Shown piece after piece: positions 9,798 to 19,002 of a stretch of DNA of 47,058 nt. Both the position numbers and the translations under genes were made by a program. The DNA lies in assembly GCF_009910675.1 (NCBI RefSeq), contig NZ_RSEJ01000039.1:1-47058 (forward strand), given 5' to 3'. Origin of the DNA: Photobacterium alginatilyticum (GTDB lineage Bacteria > Pseudomonadota > Gammaproteobacteria > Enterobacterales > Vibrionaceae). The first letter of the stretch is position 1. The number at the start of each line of letters is the position of its first letter. The notes below the pieces were generated by a model that was not told the origin of the DNA, did no database searches, and was given only the letters and a program-made list of their open reading frames with translations.

Positions 9798-11140
9798 TGG
9801 CCGATCAAAACAAACTTCAACAAGCGATTGATCAGGTACTGGAGCGTGCCAGCGCAGCCGGTGCCGAAGCCGATGTTATTGCCAACTGCAGCAATAACTT
9901 CTCACTGAAAGCCAACGGCGGTGAGCTTGATGAGTACAAGGTAACGTCAGGCCAGGTCATTGGTGTTCGTGTCGTCAAAGATCAGCGTATTGCGACCTGC
10001 TACTCAGAATCACTGGAGCCAACCAGTCTGGATACCATGGTGGAGCATGCACTGCAAAACGCCCTTTACACCAAACAGGACGCACACCAGACAATCAGCT
10101 GTATCAACAGCCAGTTAACCACTGACGTTGCCGAAATCTATCAACAGGACGAAGCAACTGTTGATGACAAAATAGCCCTTGCCCTGTCATTAGAGAGCGG
10201 CGTTGTTTCCAAGCCTAACGCCAAAGCCGCTCCTTACAACGGTTTCGGCGAGTCAGACAGCCAGGTCATTATTGCAAACACCCAGGGCACCTTGTGTCAG
10301 CATCAGGAACGTTCGACCTACTGTTACGCCTATACCCTTTACGAGCATGATGACAAGCAGTCTATGCACGGTGGTATGTCATCGGGTCGACGCTTCGACG
10401 ATCTTGATCCTAACTACTGTATTAACCACGGCTATGAAACTGCCAAGGCGCTGCTGGATGGTTCACCGATTGCCACTGGTAGCTACTCGGTGATCTTTGA
10501 TCTCAGCTGTCTGAGTAGCCTGTTTGGTGCATTCGGTATGTGCCTGTCTGGTCAGTCTGCGATGAAGGGCATTAACCCATGGCGTGAGGCGCTACATCAG
10601 CAGGTAGCCAGCCCGCTATTAACCGTCTCTGACATCGCTTTCATTGAGGGCGGCTCAGCCATCAAAGCATTTGACAGCGAAGGCTATGCAACCCGAGATA
10701 CTATCTTGATCGGTGAAGGCCAACTACAGAGCTTGCTGCACAACAGCCACACAGCGAGCTTCTTTGGTATCGACAACACTGCGAACGCCTCACGCTCGGC
10801 GAAAGGCGGACTGGGTGTCTCATCACGCCATACGGTGATAGCAACCGGTACCAGCTCTGATGCTGAAATCACAGCCGGAGAATATCTGGAATTGGTTGAA
10901 CTGCAGGGGGTTCACTCTGGGGCCGATGCCGTCAGCGGTGACTTCTCATTCGGAGCCAGCGGCTTCCTTTGCCGTGATGGCAAACGCATCCAGCCAGTAC
11001 GTGGCATCACCGTTGCCGGCAATTTCTATCAGTTACTGAAAGAAGTTGATGCCGTCGGTAAGACCCTGAACCACGACTACGAACGTGACTTCTTTGCCCC
11101 TCAAATTCGCTTCAACAAGCTAAGCATTGCCGGTAAATAA
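9797..11140 (+). CDS. TldE/PmbA-like protease partner
   Basis: The 447-residue protein has the PmbA fold pattern: an N-terminal half with SLKANGGELDEYK and a C-terminal half with GVHSGADAVSGDFSFGASGFL. It lacks an HExxxH motif, as expected for the non-catalytic TldE partner that completes the TldD chamber. It overlaps the TldD-like gene by one base, so equimolar synthesis is likely. The transcript ends at a strong hairpin at 11193-11210. No peptide precursor gene is visible nearby, so the substrate is unknown. Confidence 0.88.
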   Translation: MADQNKLQQAIDQVLERASAAGAEADVIANCSNNFSLKANGGELDEYKVTSGQVIGVRVVKDQRIATCYSESLEPTSLDTMVEHALQNALYTKQDAHQTISCINSQLTTDVAEIYQQDEATVDDKIALALSLESGVVSKPNAKAAPYNGFGESDSQVIIANTQGTLCQHQERSTYCYAYTLYEHDDKQSMHGGMSSGRRFDDLDPNYCINHGYETAKALLDGSPIATGSYSVIFDLSCLSSLFGAFGMCLSGQSAMKGINPWREALHQQVASPLLTVSDIAFIEGGSAIKAFDSEGYATRDTILIGEGQLQSLLHNSHTASFFGIDNTANASRSAKGGLGVSSRHTVIATGTSSDAEITAGEYLELVELQGVHSGADAVSGDFSFGASGFLCRDGKRIQPVRGITVAGNFYQLLKEVDAVGKTLNHDYERDFFAPQIRFNKLSIAGK

Positions 11141-11192
11141 AGGACGGCAATAATAGCAGCTAACGCGAAAGCGGGAAGTCAAAAACAACAAA

Positions 11193-11222
11193 GGCGAGCT
11201 CCGGCTCGCCATTGTTTTCAAT
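11193..11222. terminator. Bidirectional terminator
   Basis: A perfect 7-bp GC-rich stem GGCGAGC/GCTCGCC with loop TCCG (11193-11210) is followed by ATTGTTTTC on the plus strand. On the minus strand it is followed by TTTGTTGTTTTTG. It sits between the convergent TldE-like gene and the small gene at 11235-11483 and probably serves both. Confidence 0.8.
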
Positions 11223-11234
11223 TTATCGATATTG

Positions 11235-11483
11235 CTAACCAATCGCTTTATCGGGATCAATCTGATAGTAAGTATTAACACTCGAGCTCGCGAGTTCAGG
11301 TTCAAGAAAATCCCTTATACTCTCGATAGAATCTGCTTCCCACATGCATTGACACATTTGTTGCTGTACGCTGACCAAAGTAGAATGGAGCCGCATCCCA
11401 GACGGTGGATGGGTTAACGCCCCGCTGGCTTTTTGCCAGAATAACTCAGGATCAGTGATTTCATGTTGAATCGCAATAAACAT
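11235..11483 (-). CDS. Small conserved-looking protein of unknown function
   Basis: The 82-residue protein starts MFIAIQHEITDPELFWQKA and has no signal peptide or membrane segment. A good ribosome site (AGGGAGCGG) precedes the ATG and a terminator follows, which supports a real gene. The strand-helix pattern resembles small ferredoxin-like alpha/beta barrel proteins (DUF4242/DUF3303 type), but I do not recognise it with certainty. It is probably monocistronic, as HD-GYP translation starts 1.2 kb upstream and that gene ends 68 bases before it. Function unknown. Confidence 0.65.
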   Translation of the reverse strand: MFIAIQHEITDPELFWQKASGALTHPPSGMRLHSTLVSVQQQMCQCMWEADSIESIRDFLEPELASSSVNTYYQIDPDKAIG

Positions 11484-11550
11484 ATCCCGCTCCCTTAGTT
11501 CTATAAAAAGTATAGCGAGGAATAAGCATTATGGTTTAATCCAAATGAAA

Positions 11551-12708
11551 TTAACGATAAGGCGTAGGGTCGATATTCTCGGCATTTAGGCTTAATCCAC
11601 GTTCAATAACAAGCTCTTTATGTTTAGCCAGATTGACAATATCAACCTCGATATAGCGCTTATGCCTTGTCGAATAAAAGCACTTAATCATTGGCTGAAG
11701 AAGCGATGACTCATTGGACTCCCAGACAATGCCGGCTCGCCCGTCTGAAAGCTCGACAAGAGAGCCAACCGGGTATACACCAATGTTCCAAATAAATTTG
11801 TCTAACAAGTCACTATCTAATTGATGCGGCGCCATAGATCTAAGGATTTTAAAAGCTGCTGCAGGGCTCAGAGGTTCTTTGTAACAACGGGCTGCGGTTA
11901 ATGCATCATAGATATCAACGATTGCACTCATTCTGCCGACTAAAGAGATCTCATCACCTGTCAAACCTTTGGGATAGCCGCTGCCGTCAAGCTTTTCATG
12001 ATGAAGCAGACTAACCTGACGACTCATCTCAGACAAATCCGGCATACTGGCGATGATGGGCTCTGACAATGTTTGATGCTGCTTAATATGCTCAAACTCT
12101 TCTTCGGTTAACCGACCAGGTTTATGCAAGATATCATCATCAATTTGGGTTTTACCTACATCATGCAATAAACCGCCAATGGCTAACTGTTTTAGGATAT
12201 GTTTATTGAACCCTAAATATCGGCCAAAATTCACCAATAAAAAAGCGACATTTAATGAGTGTTCGAGTAAATAGGTATCTTTATTACGTATCGCCGATAC
12301 ACATTGGATCGCATCCGGATTACTTAGAATAGAACAAACAATATTATCTGATAGCTCCTCGACAGGGCGAACATCAATATTCTTTCCTTGATATAAATTA
12401 TCTATAGTTTTACTCAACAGATCCTTTGACTGTGTCACAATGGACTCCGCGCGTTTCAGCTCGACTTCAAAAGATGTAGTTTTTAATTGCGTTGTGTTGA
12501 GTTGATTTATACTGGGGATATAATTTTTAAGATCTGACTGGTTAAAATCAACCCAAACGACTTTTATACCATTCCCTCTAATTTGAGATATTTGCTTCTC
12601 TGTATGGATTCTTCCCGGGTGATTAACACGAAGACGCCCTTTGGCATTTTCTAGTTCTACAACAAAAAGACCTTGGCAAATATCTTCAACTTTAACTGCC
12701 TGTATCAT
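11551..12708 (-). CDS. HD-GYP cyclic-di-GMP phosphodiesterase with DUF3391 domain
   Basis: The 385-residue cytoplasmic protein has an N-terminal DUF3391-like domain (about 1-120, with IQAVKVEDICQGLFVVELE) and a C-terminal HD-GYP domain. The metal-binding HD pair in LLHDVGKTQ (182-183) and the HHEKLDGSGYPKGL motif (GYP at 244-246) are intact, so the enzyme should hydrolyse c-di-GMP. The ATG at 12708 has GGGGGAGAG directly upstream and is preferred over an in-frame ATG 15 bases earlier. It lies in a minus-strand signalling block with a chemoreceptor and a GGDEF protein. That suggests c-di-GMP control of motility or attachment. Confidence 0.92.
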   Translation of the reverse strand: MIQAVKVEDICQGLFVVELENAKGRLRVNHPGRIHTEKQISQIRGNGIKVVWVDFNQSDLKNYIPSINQLNTTQLKTTSFEVELKRAESIVTQSKDLLSKTIDNLYQGKNIDVRPVEELSDNIVCSILSNPDAIQCVSAIRNKDTYLLEHSLNVAFLLVNFGRYLGFNKHILKQLAIGGLLHDVGKTQIDDDILHKPGRLTEEEFEHIKQHQTLSEPIIASMPDLSEMSRQVSLLHHEKLDGSGYPKGLTGDEISLVGRMSAIVDIYDALTAARCYKEPLSPAAAFKILRSMAPHQLDSDLLDKFIWNIGVYPVGSLVELSDGRAGIVWESNESSLLQPMIKCFYSTRHKRYIEVDIVNLAKHKELVIERGLSLNAENIDPTPYR

Positions 12709-12821
12709 TACTCTCCCCCCCATCCCTGAGTGGCCTTATATAATTAATACACAACAAAGTATGGCTTGATGTCAATTTCATTAAACTTTTCATTTACGAT
12801 TAAGTTACACTCAACATTTGT

Positions 12822-13925
12822 TCAAGCGAACTCAACATTATTTTCATACGCTTCTTTACTCATTTTTTCTAAATAGCTAATAACCAAACTTCCCGCTTCT
12901 TCCATTTTGGCCAATAACGTAAAAGCATCATCATTTTGCTCATTCTTGAACGCCTCTATCGCTTTAGCGCCATAATAATGAGTATCAATATGGGGTTTTT
13001 CCAATAACTTATAACTTGGTAGGTGAGAGAAAAACGCCTTCCCATTGCCTTTATAATACCACTGACCAAGTCTGCAATGGCAATGATCAACCAATTGATT
13101 AGTATCTAAACGTGTCTCGCGTATACGCTTGTAAATATCTATTTTCCATGAGACGTGATCTAACTTAACAAGATGAATAAAGAGCTGAATGTAACTGTCT
13201 CTCACCACCTTGTACAAGGTATTTGCGTTATCAACAAAACGGGAAACCATATCTACAAGTATATTAAGCTTTTCCCCTAATAGGGAAAAATCATTCGTCA
13301 CATCGCTTACGCCTTGACGACAAGATGATGTATTTACGCCAATTTCTTTAACAACATCTTTGATATGCTTTGCTGAATTGCGAGCAGTCTGCGCGAGCAC
13401 CCTTACTTCATCTGCCACCACGGCAAAACCACGTCCATAATCCCCGGCACGGGCGGATTCAATAGCAGCATTTAGCGCAAGTAGATTTGTCTGCTCTGAA
13501 ATACTGTCAATTGAAACGATATATTTTGTGATTTCATCGGAGTTAAGCTTAAGCATGTTAACCTGCTCTCCCACTCCATTAACACGATCTTTTGTTGCAA
13601 GTAACGTAGTCTGGAAGCTTCTTAATAATTCAATACCATCACGAGTTTCAGTCTCGTATGAATCTAAGAAAATCTTCGTATTCTCCACAGAGTCCGATAT
13701 GCTCTTCCTTATAGCTTCAAGTGGGTGCGCAGTATCTAACACCCTAGAGAACAACCCCTCATAGTAATATCTTTTTTTTATTTCATTGGTGACATCACTT
13801 GTTAAGACATCAATCTTATGCTTAAGTTCATCACGCTGATTATTGCATCTATCAAGTTCACTTTTTAGAGCCTCTATCTGAAACTCATAATTTCTAACAT
13901 CACTGTCAAACAGAAGTGAAAACAT
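12822..13925 (-). CDS. Soluble chemoreceptor-like protein with CZB zinc domain
   Basis: The 367-residue protein has no transmembrane segment. It runs as an N-terminal coiled coil (about 10-50), a methyl-accepting signalling domain (about 70-240) and a C-terminal CZB domain. The signalling domain's hairpin tip is EQTNLLALNAAIESARAGDY. The CZB zinc ligands are visible: H257 in LDHVSWK, C284 in HCRLGQWY, and H312/H316 in EKPHIDTHYYG. CZB receptors of the TlpD kind sense zinc or oxidants in the cytosol. The base composition is AT-richer than the flanking metabolic genes. Expressed on the minus strand, it lies 113 bases upstream of the HD-GYP gene. Confidence 0.9.
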   Translation of the reverse strand: MFSLLFDSDVRNYEFQIEALKSELDRCNNQRDELKHKIDVLTSDVTNEIKKRYYYEGLFSRVLDTAHPLEAIRKSISDSVENTKIFLDSYETETRDGIELLRSFQTTLLATKDRVNGVGEQVNMLKLNSDEITKYIVSIDSISEQTNLLALNAAIESARAGDYGRGFAVVADEVRVLAQTARNSAKHIKDVVKEIGVNTSSCRQGVSDVTNDFSLLGEKLNILVDMVSRFVDNANTLYKVVRDSYIQLFIHLVKLDHVSWKIDIYKRIRETRLDTNQLVDHCHCRLGQWYYKGNGKAFFSHLPSYKLLEKPHIDTHYYGAKAIEAFKNEQNDDAFTLLAKMEEAGSLVISYLEKMSKEAYENNVEFA

Positions 13926-14226
13926 GAAGAATCATCCTTATAATAATTCATTACAGTTCTAGCGGCTACAACAACACAAACACTAATATTGAATATAGCA
14001 AAAAACTGCCTGTACAATATTTAGCAGTGAGCTAATCATTATCAGTCAATAATGTGAGGCTTGTTCCACTAATTCTATTAATAACAATAACAAAAGATTG
14101 AATTAATATACACTCATATCATAGATATACCGACATTTTTTCGTTTTTTGTACATTATTATCAAGTTATAATTTCTTGCTTTTATTATTTATAGAACAAG
14201 TATTTAAAGCGTAAAATATCATACAA
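13926..14226. other. AT-rich intergenic region without a recognised gene
   Basis: This 301-base gap separates the AraC-like gene's stop from the start of the chemoreceptor. It is strongly AT-rich and presumably carries the chemoreceptor promoter on the minus strand. I see no clear terminator, repeat or RNA gene. Confidence 0.5.
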
Positions 14227-15174
14227 TTACTCAGCCTTATTTCGCTTTAATGTATCTTTAGGATACTCATGAAACAATTCGAAGTACTCACCACTAAACC
14301 GTCCAGGATTTTCGACATTCATTTTTTTTAGAGTCTCTCCGACAGACAAGCTACCAAATTTTCTTTCAAACTCAAACCGAGCAAAATTCAATCTCGCCAT
14401 TAATAAAAATTGCTTTGGCGAAATAGAGATCACTTTCTTAAAAGCATACTCTAGCGTTCTCGTACTACAAAAACAGTTTCTTGCGAGATCGCCTACTTCA
14501 AGTTTTGATTTTATATTTAGGTTGATATAAGCAAAGGCACGCAGAATGATGACAAACCGCTTATCATAAACAAAGCTCGATTCCGTATAAATACCAGGCT
14601 TATTAAACAATAACTTAACATTTCTCAATATATAATCCTGAACAAGAAGACTCATTTCCGGTGAAATGAAAACATTATACCTTATTGAATATTCAATGAT
14701 GCTGATAACTCTTTTTGAAATCAGCTGAGTCTTTGGCAGGATCACTTTTCTGTTTCTAATTTCACTCGATAACTTAATTATATTGCTAACTTCTTCTTCC
14801 CCTAGCACATCTACCAAGTATCTTTTCTTGATTAAGAGAACAAAGACTTCGACACCGGGAGGTAAAACAGAAACGATTTCCTCATTCGGTGCCACAATAA
14901 AAACATCATCATAGCCTAACTTAACTCCATTTACAGTAATAGCATCATCTCTATTAAAGAAAGCTATATATAAGTAATCACTAGTACATACGCCATGGTA
15001 AAGCACTTTATTACTGGTTATTTCCTTTGATGCTTCTAATTTCGGAAAGCTTAATACATACCTAGATGCTTCAAACTCTCCTCTTGATAACTGGCATACG
15101 ACTTGATTTAATGGATCACATGAAAGGCTATATTGTTCTATCGAGTCATAAGTTAAATGCCGTATTTTTACCAT
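14227..15174 (-). CDS. AraC-family transcriptional regulator
   Basis: The 315-residue protein has a C-terminal double helix-turn-helix of the AraC type (about 215-310; SKLEVGDLARNCFCSTRTLEYAFKKVISISPKQFLLMARLNFAR in outline). The N-terminal effector domain is of unknown specificity. The ATG at 15174 lies close behind TTTGGAG and is preferred over a TTG three codons earlier. The gene begins 51 bases after the PAS-GGDEF gene on the same strand, so the two may be co-transcribed. It is very AT-rich, with many AAA/ATA codons, unlike the catabolic genes, which suggests more recent acquisition. Confidence 0.85.
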   Translation of the reverse strand: MVKIRHLTYDSIEQYSLSCDPLNQVVCQLSRGEFEASRYVLSFPKLEASKEITSNKVLYHGVCTSDYLYIAFFNRDDAITVNGVKLGYDDVFIVAPNEEIVSVLPPGVEVFVLLIKKRYLVDVLGEEEVSNIIKLSSEIRNRKVILPKTQLISKRVISIIEYSIRYNVFISPEMSLLVQDYILRNVKLLFNKPGIYTESSFVYDKRFVIILRAFAYINLNIKSKLEVGDLARNCFCSTRTLEYAFKKVISISPKQFLLMARLNFARFEFERKFGSLSVGETLKKMNVENPGRFSGEYFELFHEYPKDTLKRNKAE

Positions 15175-15225
15175 ATACTCCAAATTCTTCTATCATTTTA
15201 CGAAAGTAATTGGTAATTGTATTAC

Positions 15226-16356
15226 TCACATCTCTTCTAAATGAAAGTAAATAGATGTCCCATTGGATTTTTTTGCCTGATACATGGCTTTATCTACTAA
15301 ATCTATACCCATATCAAGATCCAAGTTATTCGTATCAAAAACACCAACGCCTATACTTGCGTTAACATTAAGTAAGTACTCTCTTGTTTTGACTTTTTCT
15401 GAAAATACACCTTTTATTTTATTTGTAATTGGGCTAATTGCTGAACTTTTTAATCCTGTAAATACCATGACAAATTCATCACCACCAAATCTTGCTATAC
15501 AATCATCACCTCTTATGCAGTGTTTTAGTCGATGTGCGACAGTCACAAGAACTTCATCACCAACTGAATGACCTAATGTATCATTAAGCTTTTTGAAGTG
15601 ATCAATATCAATATAAAACATAACTACAAACCCGTCGACACCCATATTGTCATCAAGTATTTTAATCAGTTTATCTTTGAATATTCTTCTATTCGGCAAC
15701 CTTGTCAGGGGATCAATATTTGCTTCTATCCACAGTTTCTCTTTATCTAGCTCTTGTAATCTTAGATCTCTCACAATAGCGACAAAACATTCAGAGCCAT
15801 TGTAACGGCCTACTGATATATTAACCTCCACCGGTATCGGAGAGTTGTCTTTTCTCAAGTGTGTTGACTCAATTGTAATACTTTTTTTTCTCTCTACTAA
15901 ATCAATAATTTCATTCCATCGCCCTATTGCTCCATTTGTAGAGTCAATCTGAGAAAACCTCATTCTCAACATTTCATTATAACTATATTGCAATCGGCCA
16001 AATGCATTCCGGTTGCATCCAATAATTTTCATTGAAATTGGGTTAATTATATATATGGCATCATCAGTATTAAATAGTAAGGATTGAAATGTAGTTTCAT
16101 CATTTTTAAAAACAGATAAAAATGCACTTGCTAACTTTTTTGTTATTCTTTTCACATGTTGATTTACACCAAATTTCACAGAGCCATGATTACTACTTAC
16201 GTTTCTTGCAAAGAGGAAGTTCACATAAACAGCGACAGCGAAGATAATTCTGATAATGTCAATCGGAAGCTTATATGCAACACAGTGCTTTGCTTTATTC
16301 TCATAGAATAACTCGTCATTACCACTTCCCCAGAGAATAATCTTAATGATTTTCAT
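15226..16356 (-). CDS. Membrane PAS-GGDEF diguanylate cyclase
   Basis: The 376-residue protein has one probable membrane segment (about 30-50), a PAS domain (about 90-200) and a C-terminal GGDEF domain. The active-site motif is intact (RFGGDEF, 291-295). The product-inhibition site RxxD is present five residues upstream (RGDD, 282-285). It should make c-di-GMP and be feedback inhibited. The start has GAGAGGAG nine bases upstream. The gene is AT-rich like the neighbouring AraC gene. An imperfect palindrome lies about 260 bases upstream at 16613-16647. Confidence 0.9.
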   Translation of the reverse strand: MKIIKIILWGSGNDELFYENKAKHCVAYKLPIDIIRIIFAVAVYVNFLFARNVSSNHGSVKFGVNQHVKRITKKLASAFLSVFKNDETTFQSLLFNTDDAIYIINPISMKIIGCNRNAFGRLQYSYNEMLRMRFSQIDSTNGAIGRWNEIIDLVERKKSITIESTHLRKDNSPIPVEVNISVGRYNGSECFVAIVRDLRLQELDKEKLWIEANIDPLTRLPNRRIFKDKLIKILDDNMGVDGFVVMFYIDIDHFKKLNDTLGHSVGDEVLVTVAHRLKHCIRGDDCIARFGGDEFVMVFTGLKSSAISPITNKIKGVFSEKVKTREYLLNVNASIGVGVFDTNNLDLDMGIDLVDKAMYQAKKSNGTSIYFHLEEM

Positions 16357-16612
16357 ATCAAAAATCTCCTCTCGCTAGTTGTTATTTTGCTAAATTATCA
16401 TTTTTTACCCCATAAAAATTTATCTATTTCACTTATCCGCCTATATCAGCCAGGTTATTCATCATACATATTTAAAAAACAAACGATATTTCCTTAAAAA
16501 TCTATCCTCTCATATATGTATGACAAACATTATGTTAAGTTATTAATATTCCTTTTCAATATATTAATAAATATAACTGCTAAAGTTAGGTTTATAAACA
16601 GAGCGGACGACA

Positions 16613-16647
16613 AATTGCGTATATTGTACATTTCACAATATGCAATT
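16613..16647. promoter_or_regulatory. Imperfect inverted repeat upstream of the GGDEF gene
   Basis: AATTGCGTATATTGT (16613-16627) and ACAATATGCAATT (16635-16647) form 13-base arms with a two-base bulge and a 7-base centre. It lies in the 549-base gap between the Ig-like gene and the GGDEF gene. It could be an operator for the adjacent AraC-like protein; this is inference. The rest of the gap holds the hairpin at 16816-16884 and otherwise AT-rich DNA with no gene. Confidence 0.35.
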
Positions 16648-16815
16648 GCTTTTATCTTTTGATGTTAGTGTGTTGCGGACGTGTCAATAATGAGCACATA
16701 ATTTTGAAAGGAACGGACTGGATAACTTTTCTTGCCAAAGTTTTCGATAGCAAATTAATGCTGCACGATAACAAATTTCCACCTATTGTTAAATACACTC
16801 ACTGAATAGTTTGTC

Positions 16816-16884
16816 GAGAAAAGCCTCAGGAAGCGTATGCATTTCGCGCACACTAAAGAGAAAGCTTTCATGAGGCTTCTCAAT
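16816..16884. terminator. Long-loop hairpin after the Ig-like gene
   Basis: GAGAAAAGCCTCA and TGAGGCTTCTC are complementary arms, with two extra A in the left one, separated by about 43 bases. On the minus strand it lies just past the stop codon of the gene ending at 16906, and the arm reads into TTTTCTC. A terminator is likely but not canonical, because the loop is long and no long U run follows. Confidence 0.4.
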
Positions 16885-16905
16885 AACTTTTTGATAATAT
16901 CAGTG

Positions 16906-17733
16906 TTAGTATTCAGGAACTATCGGGATGCTAATCCATTGCTCCTGACCTGCACTTTCAGCAGCTAACGAAGGTTGATCAAATAGCCCTGTTATCCTGT
17001 TGCCCGCAACATCTTCTAATATGGGATCAATAACTAACTGATACTGGTTTTTGTCCCACGTTATATCCGGATAAAATAGCCACATCTCTTCATGTTCTGA
17101 AAGCTCAATACTTCCAGCAACACTTTGCCCCTTCTGATCTTTCACTCTGATACGATATGCCAGCGAAACATGATCCATCTTGCCATTAAGCTCAATAGTC
17201 AACGCTTCGCTTGAGCCCTTATTAGGGTGATGAATAACCCACTTATCCACATCAGGCACTTCATAATCAGCTTCTACGGCTTTAAAGGGCTTCCGGTATT
17301 CCTTTTCTAAGTGGCAACCGTCGGCATCTTTCGCCATAGTATCGATAACTAGCTGATAGTCCTCTCCCGATGTCAAAGCTCTCCCCATTGCATTATGAGC
17401 AACAAGACCTGTTTTTACTCGGCCCGGATCAAAAAGCAATGTCAGGCGTGAACTGTCTGTACTCCAAAGTGCAAACTTGTTATCAAGAAATACACCGTGC
17501 AGCCTATTACCCTCCTTATCCTCTAAATACACTGACGATAAAATATCTTCACGATACATTGGCTTAGAGAAATACACATAAAATCGAAGCAAGTTCTCGG
17601 GAAGTCTATCAGCAGTCGGGTAGACTGCTGATACATGTGCTTTCTCTGCTGCTGGCTCGCAGGTTGAAGCTATAATCGTAGATGAAAAAATACTTAGCCC
17701 AATGGCCAGGCTAAACAGAAAAGCAGCTCTCAT
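16906..17733 (-). CDS. Exported Ig-like domain protein
   Basis: The 275-residue protein begins with a clear signal peptide (FLFSLAIGLSIFSSTIIAST). It then shows two bacterial Ig-like segments of the SbsA type: RFYVYFSKPM, LTLLFDPGRVKTGLVAHNAMG and YQLVID are characteristic, and QYQLVIDPILEDVAGN occurs in the second. It is last of three genes in a minus-strand operon (pirin, beta-propeller, Ig-like), 11 bases after the propeller gene. A structural or binding role in the periplasm or outside the cell is likely. No enzymatic motif is visible. Confidence 0.8.
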   Translation of the reverse strand: MRAAFLFSLAIGLSIFSSTIIASTCEPAAEKAHVSAVYPTADRLPENLLRFYVYFSKPMYREDILSSVYLEDKEGNRLHGVFLDNKFALWSTDSSRLTLLFDPGRVKTGLVAHNAMGRALTSGEDYQLVIDTMAKDADGCHLEKEYRKPFKAVEADYEVPDVDKWVIHHPNKGSSEALTIELNGKMDHVSLAYRIRVKDQKGQSVAGSIELSEHEEMWLFYPDITWDKNQYQLVIDPILEDVAGNRITGLFDQPSLAAESAGQEQWISIPIVPEY

Positions 17734-17744
17734 ATTCCTCTCCT

Positions 17745-18989
17745 TTAACGAACCAGATCGCTATATCCTGCATCGGTTTTCAATAGATTCTGAAAGTTCC
17801 TGAACATTTCCTGCTCAGGAATATATTTATAGTTGGAGAAGTTATACTCACTAATAAAGTCATTCAGACGGAAATATGCCCCTTTGCGGAAAGAAACCAA
17901 GTCCATGTCACCCGTCACCAAATTTCTTTTTAGCGTTGCGATGAACTGTTCATCCTGATCAGCAGCCTGAAGCACTCCAGCCAGCGGTACCGGGCGTGTG
18001 GCAACACCTGCTTTAGCCCACATTTCTGGCGCAGAGAGGCCTTGCTGCTTATTAGCATTAACAATATCTGCTACACGAATTAAATCGGCACTGCGCTCTT
18101 TATGAAATACCAGCACATAATCTTCCATCTTTTGTTGTTCATTCTGGGCAGTAAAATGAACGACATCCAAAGGCGTATTGCCATAGCCCAACTCAGCAAT
18201 GGTTTTGCCTTTTACGTGGGCACCGTCGTTTAGTTTGCTTGTCGGTATAGTCACCAGTGGGGTACATGTATAAGCTGCGACAACAGTTTCTTCTCCATCC
18301 AGATCCAATACTGTCATCGCCCGAATCGGTGCTCTTGTCTCAGTCTGATTATGGACGGTGTGATAAATCTCTACATGAGAAGTGGTCAAAGATTTATCAA
18401 ATGGGTATGGAATCTTACGCAACGTAGAAGAAAACTCGCCCGTGGACAAGCTGGATACGTAGAGTGAACCATTCACATAATCCAGATCTGTTATCCCTAA
18501 TGTTGATGCCGGAATGTCACGCCAGAACTTCACCCCATCGGTTGCAGTTTTAGTTAATTTCTTTACCGTATTCGGCAGTGACCTCAAATCTACTCTAGTG
18601 ATTACTCCTGCCTGGTTGGCACGAATAATAACAGGCGTCCGCTTGCCCTTTTGTTGAATCGACAAAGAGATATAGGCTTCTTTACTGACCGGATGAATCG
18701 CAATGTCATGATAATGCAGTAGGTGGCTATCCACTCCCAGCAACTTGGCGATTTTAGTGCCAGCCCCCTCAAGGTTATAACTCATTGACGTTTTCGCCGG
18801 TTTCACATCTGGCAAGGTATAGGCAAATATCTGCCCGCCGTCAGAATCGGCCACAAACAATGTATTTTTCTCTGCAAACTCAAGAATAGTTGCTGATACA
18901 GGCTGAGCCCCGGCAATGGCTGCCTGGCTGGCAGTACCAAAAGAAAGTGCTGCTATCACGTTGAGCGCAAGTACATTTAACTTCTTCAT
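17745..18989 (-). CDS. Exported beta-propeller-like protein
   Basis: The 414-residue protein has a signal peptide (MKKLNVLALNVIAALSFGTASQA). It then shows repeated blade-like segments such as NTLFVADSDGGQIFAYTL and LGITDLDYVNGSLYVSSLS. These suggest a YncE/NHL-like propeller, though I do not recognise the exact family. The ATG at 18989 is preferred over a GTG two codons earlier, with AAGAGGTGA upstream. It sits 13 bases after the pirin gene and 11 before the Ig-like gene, so the two exported proteins may act together. The ligand is unknown. Confidence 0.75.
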   Translation of the reverse strand: MKKLNVLALNVIAALSFGTASQAAIAGAQPVSATILEFAEKNTLFVADSDGGQIFAYTLPDVKPAKTSMSYNLEGAGTKIAKLLGVDSHLLHYHDIAIHPVSKEAYISLSIQQKGKRTPVIIRANQAGVITRVDLRSLPNTVKKLTKTATDGVKFWRDIPASTLGITDLDYVNGSLYVSSLSTGEFSSTLRKIPYPFDKSLTTSHVEIYHTVHNQTETRAPIRAMTVLDLDGEETVVAAYTCTPLVTIPTSKLNDGAHVKGKTIAELGYGNTPLDVVHFTAQNEQQKMEDYVLVFHKERSADLIRVADIVNANKQQGLSAPEMWAKAGVATRPVPLAGVLQAADQDEQFIATLKRNLVTGDMDLVSFRKGAYFRLNDFISEYNFSNYKYIPEQEMFRNFQNLLKTDAGYSDLVR

Positions 18990-19002
18990 AATCACCTCTT
19001 CT

